Source: Coriobacteriales bacterium
GTDB lineage: Bacteria > Actinomycetota > Coriobacteriia > Coriobacteriales > UBA8131
Assembly (NCBI GenBank): GCA_031268525.1
Contig: JAIRXA010000029.1
Location: 1 to 11,123, forward strand
Reading direction: 5' to 3'
Length of the DNA stretch: 11,123 nucleotides
The notes below the pieces were generated by a model. That model made no database searches. It saw only the letters and a program-made list of their open reading frames with translations, and was not told where the DNA came from. Shown here piece by piece: positions 1 to 5,773 of this stretch (position 1 is its first letter; every line of letters begins with the position of its first letter). The position numbers were made by a program, and so were the translations under genes.

Positions 1-29
1 CACTCATCGCGTGTACGTCTTGTGCTGGC

Positions 30-76
30 CATAGTATGCTCCCATCGAGTAGCTCCAACGATGGGAGCATACTATG
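30..76 (-). terminator. Perfect 18-bp hairpin, probable end of the left-arm transcript
   Basis: Bases 30-47 and 59-76 are exact reverse complements (18 bp, no mismatch) separated by an 11-base loop. The hairpin lies 44 bases past the stop codon of the leftward LicD-family gene, where a terminator would be expected. Neither strand has a clear run of T after the stem, so it is not a textbook intrinsic terminator. It could act as a U-less terminator, protect the mRNA 3' end, or serve a gene to the left of the window. Confidence 0.5.
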
Positions 77-119
77 TGTCAGGGGGCACTGACTATGCCT
101 GTGCTACTTGACGCTTACC

Positions 120-983
120 CTACGCGTTCTCGCGCCAGTATGCCTCGATATCGTGCGGCACGCGTTCATCTTCGGGTGGAAGCTGGAGATAGTCGTCATA
201 GATGATTTCGAGGAGCGACTCGTAGTCTGCTGGTGCGGGGTATTCTCGGCCAGCAAAGATGATCGGTACGGTTCCTCCGAACAGAGAGGAGGGATAGGTG
301 GGGCTGGTGTAAGGGATGACAATGCAGTCAGGCACCTGCGAGAAATCGGGCAGGTCGACCATCAGGCGCTCATAACGGCTGATCCAAAACCGATGTCCGG
401 CTAAACGCGAGGGGATGTAGAGCAGAATCCGAGCAAGGGTCTTGATCCACCTTTTTAAGAGAGAAGAATTCTTGTCGTCGGAAATCTCGAAGCGATACAC
501 ACTGAGATCACGCATCACGTGATAGCGGTGTAACTTTTGTATGATTTGAGCGCGCTCGGCTCCTTGAGGGCACCCGCAGAGGCAATTGATGTCGATCCAG
601 ACACCTTCTCCCTGAGCAAGCCGTGGTCGCACATAGTTACGCTGAAGCTCCGTGCGGTCGTCAAAGATGCGAGCGAACAGATTATAGTTGGACTGATCGT
701 TGTTCAGGCCGCTTGCACTGAGCCTGAAGGGCGAGGGAAGGCGCAGACCTTCGTTGTGAAGTGCGATGAGCCGCTGATAGTCCTCAAAGGGCATGATCAC
801 ATCCACGTCATCATCCCAGGGAATGAAGCCCTGATGGCGAACCGCGCCTAAAAGGGTGCCAAATGCCAGCCAATACCTCAGGTGATATTGTTTACAATAT
901 GAGTCGAAGGCATCGAGAATGCCCTGTCCGACGCTCTGCAATTCAGCGTGCGAAAACGGTCGCCGTTCTTCTATGCTCGCCAC
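120..983 (-). CDS. LicD-family phosphotransferase
   Basis: This protein of about 287 residues belongs to the LicD nucleotidyltransferase-fold family. Members transfer phosphocholine or related phospho-alcohols from a CDP-activated donor onto cell-surface glycans; the eukaryotic relatives fukutin and FKRP use CDP-ribitol. The family signature is clear: LLGAVRHQGFIPWDDDVDV at residues 44-62, with the DDDVD acidic cluster as the likely metal and nucleotide site. I chose the GTG at 983 because GGAGGG lies 3 bases upstream (GGAGG 4 bases). A longer reading from ATG 1049 would add 22 Gly/Arg-rich residues and has no support. There is no obvious signal peptide or membrane span, so it is probably cytoplasmic. 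It is the last gene of the left arm, 116 bases after the cytidylyltransferase fusion, which could supply its CDP-donor. The acceptor and transferred group cannot be read from sequence. Confidence 0.9.
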   Translation of the reverse strand: MASIEERRPFSHAELQSVGQGILDAFDSYCKQYHLRYWLAFGTLLGAVRHQGFIPWDDDVDVIMPFEDYQRLIALHNEGLRLPSPFRLSASGLNNDQSNYNLFARIFDDRTELQRNYVRPRLAQGEGVWIDINCLCGCPQGAERAQIIQKLHRYHVMRDLSVYRFEISDDKNSSLLKRWIKTLARILLYIPSRLAGHRFWISRYERLMVDLPDFSQVPDCIVIPYTSPTYPSSLFGGTVPIIFAGREYPAPADYESLLEIIYDDYLQLPPEDERVPHDIEAYWRENA

Positions 984-1099
984 ATTCCCTCCACGATCTC
1001 CTCCGTCGCCTCCGCGCCTTCTGCGGCCTCCCTGTCCGCAAAGGCCCAACGCCTTCTACAGTCTCCACGCTTTCCACGGCCTCCGCCACTTCGTACTAC

Positions 1100-2440
1100 T
1101 TACTTCAGTATCGTCGCATTCGCACGCGCGGCCTCGATCATAGCCGCGAGATTGATGGAATCGCGAGCGCGTAGCTTGTAGGATTCTCCGACCTTGTCCT
1201 TGATCAGCCGGGCGAATTCGGCAAGCTCATAGCGCAGGCCGTCGCCTTCGAACTTGTAGAAATACTTCTGTGTCTTGTGTGGGTCCTCAAAGCGGACCTC
1301 AAAATATTCGGTCAGCCACCACGGGGCAGGCACGTACACGTAGCCCTTTGTGCCGGCCATCATAAGGTCGCCTTCGGCCTTCACGCCCAAGCCGACGCGC
1401 AGGGTCGCCAAGGCTTCAGGATAGAGCAGGTTGATTTGGGAGAAGGTATCGATTGCGCATCCGTCCGGCACCAAAGAGACCGTATCCAGCCGCGTGTAGT
1501 CGTCGCCGAGCAGCTTGAGCGCGGCTAGGAGAGGGTAGGTCGCCAGCTCGGAGATACTCCCGCCGTGCCCCTCGTCATACTCTCTGCCTGAGGCGACCAG
1601 CTTGGTGAAGGTCGCATCCACCGATCGGATTTTGCCGATGGAACCGCTGCGTGCCACGGCGATCATGCGCTGAAAGCCCGTCGAGAAGGCCGTTTTCACC
1701 GCTTCGAGCAGTATGACGTCCTGTGCTCGTGCCAGCTCAAAGAGAGTTTCCGCTTCTGCCTTTGACAAAACCAGGGGTTTTTCGCAGAGCACATGGATTT
1801 TCTTGCGGAGGGCCTTTTCGGCATACGCATAATGTGTATCGTGTGGTGCTGCTATATAGACTGCGTCAACCTGGTCGAGCAGCTCGTCGACCGTCTCATA
1901 GGCTGTCTGTATCTCATGTTTTGCGGCAAAAGCACGGGCCCTCTCACCATGCAGGGACACAACTGCCTCGACATTTACGCCGGAAACGTACTTCGACTCC
2001 GTGACAAAGCGCGTTGCTATTCGTCCAGCGCCGATGATGCCGAGCCGCAGAATACCCGACGAATCATTGCGCAGCTGGGTGCTTGAGACGCCCTGTGTGC
2101 GGTCAAGGTAGATAACTTCGCAGTAGTCCTTGAGGTAGTCAAACTTGCCGAGCCAATCTGAGCCGATGGCGAAGATATCGACCCCATATTGCTGGATGTC
2201 GTTGATCTTCTGTCCTTCGTATTCCTCGATGATGATTTCGTCGGCCAAGCCGGTCTGGCGGACAGCCTCGACTCGTTCCGGCAAGGTCTGGGAGACATTC
2301 AGCTTGCCACGGGTCTCGTCGTAATTGCTGGTGGTAACGCCGACAAGGAGACGATCACCCAGTGCCCTGGCTCGTTCAAGCAGACGCTGGTGACCTCGGT
2401 GGAACAGATCGAACGTGCCATAGGTTATCACGGTGGTCAT
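1100..2440 (-). CDS. Bifunctional cytidylyltransferase / Gfo-Idh-MocA oxidoreductase fusion
   Basis: This is a 446-residue two-domain protein. Residues 1-125 are a TagD-like nucleotidyltransferase: GTFDLFHRGH at 8-17 with the HxGH nucleotide-binding motif at 14-17, and the C-terminal signature RTQGVSSTQLR at 114-124. This family makes CDP-glycerol and related compounds from CTP and an alcohol phosphate. Residues 131-446 are a Gfo/Idh/MocA NAD(P)-dependent oxidoreductase: Rossmann motif GIIGAGRIA at 134-142 and the conserved EKP at 220-222, whose lysine is usually catalytic. Each part is about full length for its family and the join is short, so this looks like a true fusion, not a frameshift product. 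The start is ATG 2440 with GGAG 5 bases upstream. It sits between a glycosyltransferase and LicD. I infer that it reduces and activates a polyol-type group for LicD to transfer. The substrate is unknown, and one domain could be regulatory or inactive. Confidence 0.88.
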   Translation of the reverse strand: MTTVITYGTFDLFHRGHQRLLERARALGDRLLVGVTTSNYDETRGKLNVSQTLPERVEAVRQTGLADEIIIEEYEGQKINDIQQYGVDIFAIGSDWLGKFDYLKDYCEVIYLDRTQGVSSTQLRNDSSGILRLGIIGAGRIATRFVTESKYVSGVNVEAVVSLHGERARAFAAKHEIQTAYETVDELLDQVDAVYIAAPHDTHYAYAEKALRKKIHVLCEKPLVLSKAEAETLFELARAQDVILLEAVKTAFSTGFQRMIAVARSGSIGKIRSVDATFTKLVASGREYDEGHGGSISELATYPLLAALKLLGDDYTRLDTVSLVPDGCAIDTFSQINLLYPEALATLRVGLGVKAEGDLMMAGTKGYVYVPAPWWLTEYFEVRFEDPHKTQKYFYKFEGDGLRYELAEFARLIKDKVGESYKLRARDSINLAAMIEAARANATILK

Positions 2441-2472
2441 AGGCTCTCCAAGAGGCTCTCCATGGTCGTCAT
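2437..2472 (-). promoter_or_regulatory. 11-codon upstream ORF overlapping the fusion gene start
   Basis: An ATG at 2472 opens a short frame encoding MTTMESLLESL. Its TGA (2439-2437) overlaps the ATG of the fusion gene as ATGA. Its start context, GGAGAGCC-G-ATGAC, nearly copies that of the main gene, GGAGAGCC-T-ATGAC, and GGAGAGCC occurs a third time between them. The layout fits translational coupling or a leader peptide. It could also be a passive remnant of a duplicated start site. The promoter at 2482-2509 would begin transcription inside this ORF's ribosome-binding site, so it may be translated mainly from readthrough transcripts starting farther upstream. Confidence 0.35.
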
Positions 2473-2481
2473 CGGCTCTCC

Positions 2482-2509
2482 ATTATAGCCTGTCTGCTTG
2501 CAATCTCAA
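2482..2509 (-). promoter_or_regulatory. Sigma70-type promoter for the fusion gene and licD-family gene
   Basis: On the minus strand, TTGAGA (2509-2504, five of six matches to TTGACA) is followed after a 16-base spacer by a perfect TATAAT (2487-2482). Transcription should start near 2475, giving a leader of about 35 bases before ATG 2440. The two genes downstream could therefore be expressed independently of the glycosyltransferase gene. The promoter is predicted from base matches only. Confidence 0.6.
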
Positions 2510-2519
2510 TCAAGGTTCA

Positions 2520-2608
2520 GCCAGCGCCACTCAACTGAGACGTTCGGCCAGCGCCACTCAGCTGAGGCGCTCAATCACGTGTTGCTCGGCCAGCGCCACT
2601 CAACTGAG
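2520..2608 (-). repeat. Three copies of a 20-bp repeat spanning the glycosyltransferase stop codon
   Basis: GCCAGCGCCACTCA[A/G]CTGAG occurs at 2520-2539, 2547-2566 and 2589-2608 on the plus strand. The rightmost copy contains the end of the glycosyltransferase gene (minus strand ...CTC AGT TGA). The offsets are 42 and 27 bases, both multiples of three, so all copies keep the same frame. Read past the stop, each gives VALAE and the next two end in ERLS-stop. The middle copy has the palindrome CTCAGCTGAG. The leftmost copy ends 11 bases upstream of the -35 box. Origin by in-frame duplication of the gene's 3' end is the simplest reading; a role as protein-binding sites is possible. Confidence 0.85.
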
Positions 2609-3805
2609 ATACTCGATCAAAGCTCTCCACTGCGCGTAGATGGTCTCGTGGTCAAAGCGATGGATGGTGTCGCGTGCATGAGCGGAGAATGAGGCTCGCA
2701 AAGCCGGGTCGTCCATGAGCGCTGAGAGGCGTTCGGCAAAGGCGTCATGGTCGTAGGGCGGCACCAGCGATCCGTCCACACCATCGGCGATGATCTCGGA
2801 CGGACCGGTGATTATGTCGAAGGCAATGAGCGGCAAGCCGCGCGCCTTGCCTTCCAGCAGTACCATAGGCAGTCCTTCTGTGCGGGAGGTGAGCGTCAGT
2901 ATCGCGGCGGAGTCGTACACGCGTGCGAGATTAGATTCGTAGCCTCGCAGGCACAGCTGCCCCGTGAGGCCGCACGCCTCTATGTCTGCGGCGAGCTGTG
3001 TGGACAACTCTCCGTCGCCATAGACATCCCATACCCAATCGGGGTGGGAGGGCAGTACCAGTTTGGCTATGGCGAGGAGGTGGTCAATTCCTTTTTCGTG
3101 AGAGAGCCGTCCGGCCCAGAGTATCCTCTTCGAGTCTGAGGCGTAGTGCACGGGACGCTCCAGAAGCTCCGGGCTAACCCAGTTGCCGATGACGAAGAGT
3201 TTGCTTTCCTCAACTCCAAAATACTCCCGATAGTAGCCCTTGTTTTGTCTGGTCAATGTTACGATTGCGCGATAGGTCCAGATGATCATCCGTCGTAGCA
3301 AAGTCAGTCGAGAATCCTCCTGGCCCTCCACCCGCCGAAGTGCGCTGTGGTCGCAGTACACAAACTTTGTTGTGCGCACAAGGAGTGCGACGAGAAGCGC
3401 AGAGACGCCTGAGAAAACGCCATGCACAAAGACGAGGGGAATATCATGGGCGGCCAGATAGCGCCTGAGTGGTCCAAATAGCTTCTGGGCGCTGTCTCGG
3501 AAGCGATACCCTTCGGGCAGAAAGGCCGCAGTCTGCACACGCGGGTCGAGGGGTATCAGGCCGCGTTGGTTTTTGCCATAGACGTAGAGCAGGTGTACCT
3601 CATAGTCCTCTGCCATCCGATTTGCCATATTGGTGGCAACGGTCAGGGCACCACTGAAGACATCGCTTGACGACACGAGTAAGGCAATCTTTGGCTTTGC
3701 AGCTTGCTGCGTTGTCTGGCGTGGTGTCTGCTGCGTTGCATGCCGTGCCTGTTGCCGTGGTGTCTGCTGCGTGTGCTGCTGCGTGTGTTGCTGTGCTGGC
3801 GGCAA
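2600..3805 (-). CDS. GT4-family glycosyltransferase
   Basis: A retaining, GT-B-fold glycosyltransferase of about 401 residues that probably adds one sugar of the polysaccharide repeat unit at the cytoplasmic membrane face. The C-terminal half has the GT4 marks: a GRLSHEKG segment at about 232-239, then EGLPMVLLE at about 310-318 with the conserved acidic residues, followed by the usual GLPLIAFD stretch. I chose the rare TTG start at 3805 because a perfect AAAGGAG (3817-3811) lies 5 bases upstream. The alternative ATG at 3874 lacks a ribosome-binding site and would add 23 residues unlike the family. The N-terminus (about residues 3-37) is an odd Gln/Thr/Pro/Arg-rich repeat before the first beta strand at KPKIALLVSS. 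There is no signal peptide. The gene is first in the left arm, 159 bases before the fusion gene. Donor and acceptor sugars cannot be deduced. Confidence 0.9.
   Translation of the reverse strand: MPPAQQHTQQHTQQTPRQQARHATQQTPRQTTQQAAKPKIALLVSSSDVFSGALTVATNMANRMAEDYEVHLLYVYGKNQRGLIPLDPRVQTAAFLPEGYRFRDSAQKLFGPLRRYLAAHDIPLVFVHGVFSGVSALLVALLVRTTKFVYCDHSALRRVEGQEDSRLTLLRRMIIWTYRAIVTLTRQNKGYYREYFGVEESKLFVIGNWVSPELLERPVHYASDSKRILWAGRLSHEKGIDHLLAIAKLVLPSHPDWVWDVYGDGELSTQLAADIEACGLTGQLCLRGYESNLARVYDSAAILTLTSRTEGLPMVLLEGKARGLPLIAFDIITGPSEIIADGVDGSLVPPYDHDAFAERLSALMDDPALRASFSAHARDTIHRFDHETIYAQWRALIEYLS
3720..3772 (-). repeat. 36-bp-period repeat coding the Gln/Thr-rich N-terminus
   Basis: The 17-base string CGTGGTGTCTGCTGCGT occurs at 3720-3736 and again at 3756-3772, 36 bases (12 codons) apart. 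It lies in a CTG/CGT-rich tract that continues to about 3795. On the minus strand it encodes the duplicated TQQTPRQ segments near the start of the glycosyltransferase. The period is a multiple of three, so copy-number change would lengthen or shorten the tail without breaking the frame. Confidence 0.7.
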
Positions 3806-3861
3806 AGGTGCTCCTTTCAGGGTGTGAGATATACAGTTCGGTCCCGTGTTCTCAAGAAGAG

Positions 3862-3867
3862 TATAAT
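3862..3867 (+). promoter_or_regulatory. -10 box in the divergent gap, probable polymerase promoter
   Basis: The 177-bp gap 3806-3982 separates the divergent glycosyltransferase and polymerase genes and should hold promoters for both. A perfect TATAAT lies at 3862-3867 on the plus strand, but no good -35 box is visible at 16-19 bases upstream. On the minus strand an overlapping TATACT (3865-3860) could serve the glycosyltransferase, also with a poor -35. The call rests on the -10 matches and the divergent layout. Overlapping opposed -10 boxes would make the two directions mutually exclusive. Confidence 0.4.
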
Positions 3868-3916
3868 GACACATCTGTTTGTGGAACGAGGCGAATCAAA
3901 CGAAGGGGTTACCCCC

Positions 3917-3979
3917 ATGTTTATTGCGGTAGTTGCGGGAGCCTGTCTCCTTTTCCCGAATACCGCCCCTGCGGAGTGA
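3917..3979 (+). promoter_or_regulatory. 20-codon leader ORF before the polymerase gene
   Basis: ATG 3917 opens a 20-codon frame for a hydrophobic peptide beginning MFIAVVAGACLLF. It ends with TGA 3977-3979, three bases before the polymerase ATG at 3983. The polymerase ribosome-binding site (GGAG) lies inside its last codons, as expected for translational coupling. Its own candidate site, GAAGGGG, is 8 bases upstream of the ATG but could pair with the adjacent CCCC run. The same frame is open back to an ATG at 3866, which would give 37 residues, though that ATG overlaps the -10 box. It could be a leader peptide or chance. Confidence 0.3.
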
Positions 3980-3982
3980 TCA

Positions 3983-5773
3983 ATGCGTCTTATCGGCTGT
4001 CTGTATCGGCTCCTCATGCCTCTGAGCGCCCTCCTTTTCCTTACCGGGTGGGGTTTTGGCGATCTGACGCTGATGTTCGTGGGCGTTGCGGCGCTCTATG
4101 TCGCAAACCTTGCTTTTGCCATCGAACGCATTGATAAACGTTTCCTCTTTCTGTACTTTCATCTCGCACTGTTCCTCTTCCTGCTCTCGCGCCCCACGAT
4201 CGCCCTTTTGCGGGGGCGAAGCATCCAGTATGTTTCAGTGACCTACCCCGCGGCCGTGTTCACCCTGACGGCGCTCTTCATCACCCTGCTCCTGCTGCTG
4301 ATCGGCATGGTCTTTGTCGAATACCTGCTTGCGCGCTTGGAGAGTAGACGCGCAGGGCAGGGAGGCCGCGTGGGTTGGTGGTCAGGTGGGCTCCTGCGCT
4401 TACGGGCCGGCGGGCGGACTGATGTCCGCCCCTACGCTGGCACACGAGACGCATCTCGCTCAAGTGGGATCGTCGCGTTTCTTGACAATCCCAAGCTGCC
4501 TACGATTCGCTTCGTCTCAGGTCTGCTGTTCCTCCTTTCTTTCGCGGGAACGATGTATTTTGGCTATCTCCAGATTCAGGCTATGGGCGGTCTTGACTAC
4601 GTGTATTTCTATCTCACCGAGCAATCGGCCGACGCGCCTCTGGTCGTGCGTACTCTGGCTACCATCGAGCCCTATGCGCTCTGTGCGTATCTGGCAACCC
4701 TTCCCAGGAAACATCCCGCGACGGGCGCTCTGATCCTGCATGTTCTCACCACGGGGCCCTCACTGATCATTGGAGCTCGTGGGGGATTTGTGCTTGCCAT
4801 TCTGTTTGCGATCCTCTACTACGCCTATCGTGAGTTCACCGACGGACGGGGCGTCTGGATCGGCAAGCTGGAGAAGACCCTGCTTGTTGTTGGTATCCCT
4901 GCGGGCATCATCGTGATGGGGCTTCAGGACTATCTGCGAACGCACACTCAGACGGCAACATCGTCATCGGTCATCGACTCGCTTCTCAACGCGCTCTACC
5001 AGCAGGGCACCACCTACGGAGTGTTGGGGCGGGGCTATCAGGCGCAGGAGCGCATCGCGCAGCTGGGCGATAAACTCTACACCTTTGGTGATCTTCTCAA
5101 CTATCTTGAGTATGGCCCCCTCGGCTCTCTTTTCTTCAGCGGCGACAGTCTGCCTGGCTACAACAGCGTCATTCAGGCGACACAGGGCAATACCTATTCA
5201 CACGCACTCTCCTACTTCATGCATCCCGACTACCTCGCAGGGCATGGGTATGGTTCGTCCTATCTGTTGGAGGCATATCAGGACTTTGGCATGGTGGGCA
5301 TCGTCGTCTTCAGTGGCGGACTGGGCACTCTGCTCGGTTTTCTGCCCTGGTGGTTCACACGAAGCTGGCTTCCTGCGACAATAAGCCTGACGATAAGCAC
5401 GCTGGTCTTTCACGTCCCACGTGGTGCGGCGATGGAATGGATCAACTTCATCTGGACGCCACAGTTTTGGGTAGCAATCGTGCTGATCTGCTGTGGTGCG
5501 GCACTGTTGAGAACCAAGGCCTTCATGGGGCTGGCCGGTTTGTCTGGCCTGTCCGGTCCGGCTGGTCCGTCTGGCCTGTCCGGCCTGTCCGGTCCGGCTG
5601 GTCCGGCTGGTCCGTCCGGTCTGGTCCACAGAAACAAAGGAGAGACATATGGAACGCTCGACGGGAACCGTGACCTTCGCCGACTTGCTCGGAACGATCA
5701 AAAGGCGGATCGTTCTCATCCTGCTTATCGCCGTCCTCTGCGCTGGCTTGGCACTCGCGCAGGGTCTGCTTGA
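3983..5773 (+). CDS. Wzy-type O-antigen/oligosaccharide repeat-unit polymerase
   Basis: A polytopic membrane protein of 596 residues that probably joins lipid-linked repeat units on the outer face of the membrane. Roughly ten or eleven hydrophobic segments are visible, among them 11-47, 54-70, 90-117, 178-196, 248-281, 298-314, 436-458 and 492-510. A large polar stretch follows (about 318-430), then GYGSSYLLEAYQDFGMVG at 422-439, which resembles the conserved late region of Wzy polymerases. The start is ATG 3983 with GGAG 6 bases upstream. Two things are odd. Residues about 120-165 form an Arg/Gly-rich loop containing a palindromic DNA element. The C-terminus has eleven Gly-X-Y triplets (516-547) and then a basic tail of about 49 residues whose DNA overlaps the next gene by 125 bases. 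No polymerase residue is diagnostic, so the call rests on topology, size and the Wzz neighbour. Confidence 0.8.
   Translation: MRLIGCLYRLLMPLSALLFLTGWGFGDLTLMFVGVAALYVANLAFAIERIDKRFLFLYFHLALFLFLLSRPTIALLRGRSIQYVSVTYPAAVFTLTALFITLLLLLIGMVFVEYLLARLESRRAGQGGRVGWWSGGLLRLRAGGRTDVRPYAGTRDASRSSGIVAFLDNPKLPTIRFVSGLLFLLSFAGTMYFGYLQIQAMGGLDYVYFYLTEQSADAPLVVRTLATIEPYALCAYLATLPRKHPATGALILHVLTTGPSLIIGARGGFVLAILFAILYYAYREFTDGRGVWIGKLEKTLLVVGIPAGIIVMGLQDYLRTHTQTATSSSVIDSLLNALYQQGTTYGVLGRGYQAQERIAQLGDKLYTFGDLLNYLEYGPLGSLFFSGDSLPGYNSVIQATQGNTYSHALSYFMHPDYLAGHGYGSSYLLEAYQDFGMVGIVVFSGGLGTLLGFLPWWFTRSWLPATISLTISTLVFHVPRGAAMEWINFIWTPQFWVAIVLICCGAALLRTKAFMGLAGLSGLSGPAGPSGLSGLSGPAGPAGPSGLVHRNKGETYGTLDGNRDLRRLARNDQKADRSHPAYRRPLRWLGTRAGSA
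4412..4431. repeat. REP-like palindrome inside the polymerase gene
   Basis: GGGCGGAC (4412-4419) and GTCCGCCC (4424-4431) form a perfect 8-bp stem around the loop TGAT. On the minus strand the sequence reads CGTAGGGGCGGAC-ATCA-GTCCGCCCG, which resembles from memory the GTAGGGGCGG-type palindromes dispersed through many gut bacterial genomes. It falls in the Arg/Gly-rich loop of the polymerase (about residues 140-152) and keeps the frame open. Identity as a dispersed element needs a genome-wide search. Confidence 0.5.
5528..5623 (+). repeat. 9-bp tandem repeat coding collagen-like Gly-X-Y triplets
   Basis: Units of GGCCTGTCC, GGTCCGGCT and GGTCCGTCT alternate through this tract, and a 27-bp block starting at 5546 is largely repeated from 5582. 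It encodes eleven Gly-X-Y triplets (GLS, GPA, GPS, GLA) at polymerase residues 516-547. The 9-bp period preserves the frame. The tract ends 12 bases before the ribosome-binding site of the next gene, so changes in length would also alter the spacing around that start. Confidence 0.85.

Noticed and set aside
984..1049. Extension of the LicD-family gene to ATG 1049
   Set aside because: The extra residues are Gly/Arg-rich and unlike the family, while GTG 983 has a nearby GGAGGG.
2558..2602. Recoding of TGA as a sense codon, suggested by in-frame sequence after two TGA stops
   Set aside because: The other frames in the window contain no internal TGA, and every protein ends sensibly under the standard code. 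Duplication explains the repeats.
2520..2608. CRISPR array
   Set aside because: There are only three 20-bp repeats with unequal gaps of 7 and 22 bases, and one copy lies over a gene end. No cas genes are present.
3667..4134. 155-residue plus-strand frame across the divergent gap
   Set aside because: It is antisense to the glycosyltransferase repeat tract and then out of frame with the polymerase. Its Cys/Ala/Val composition comes from the CTG-rich repeat.
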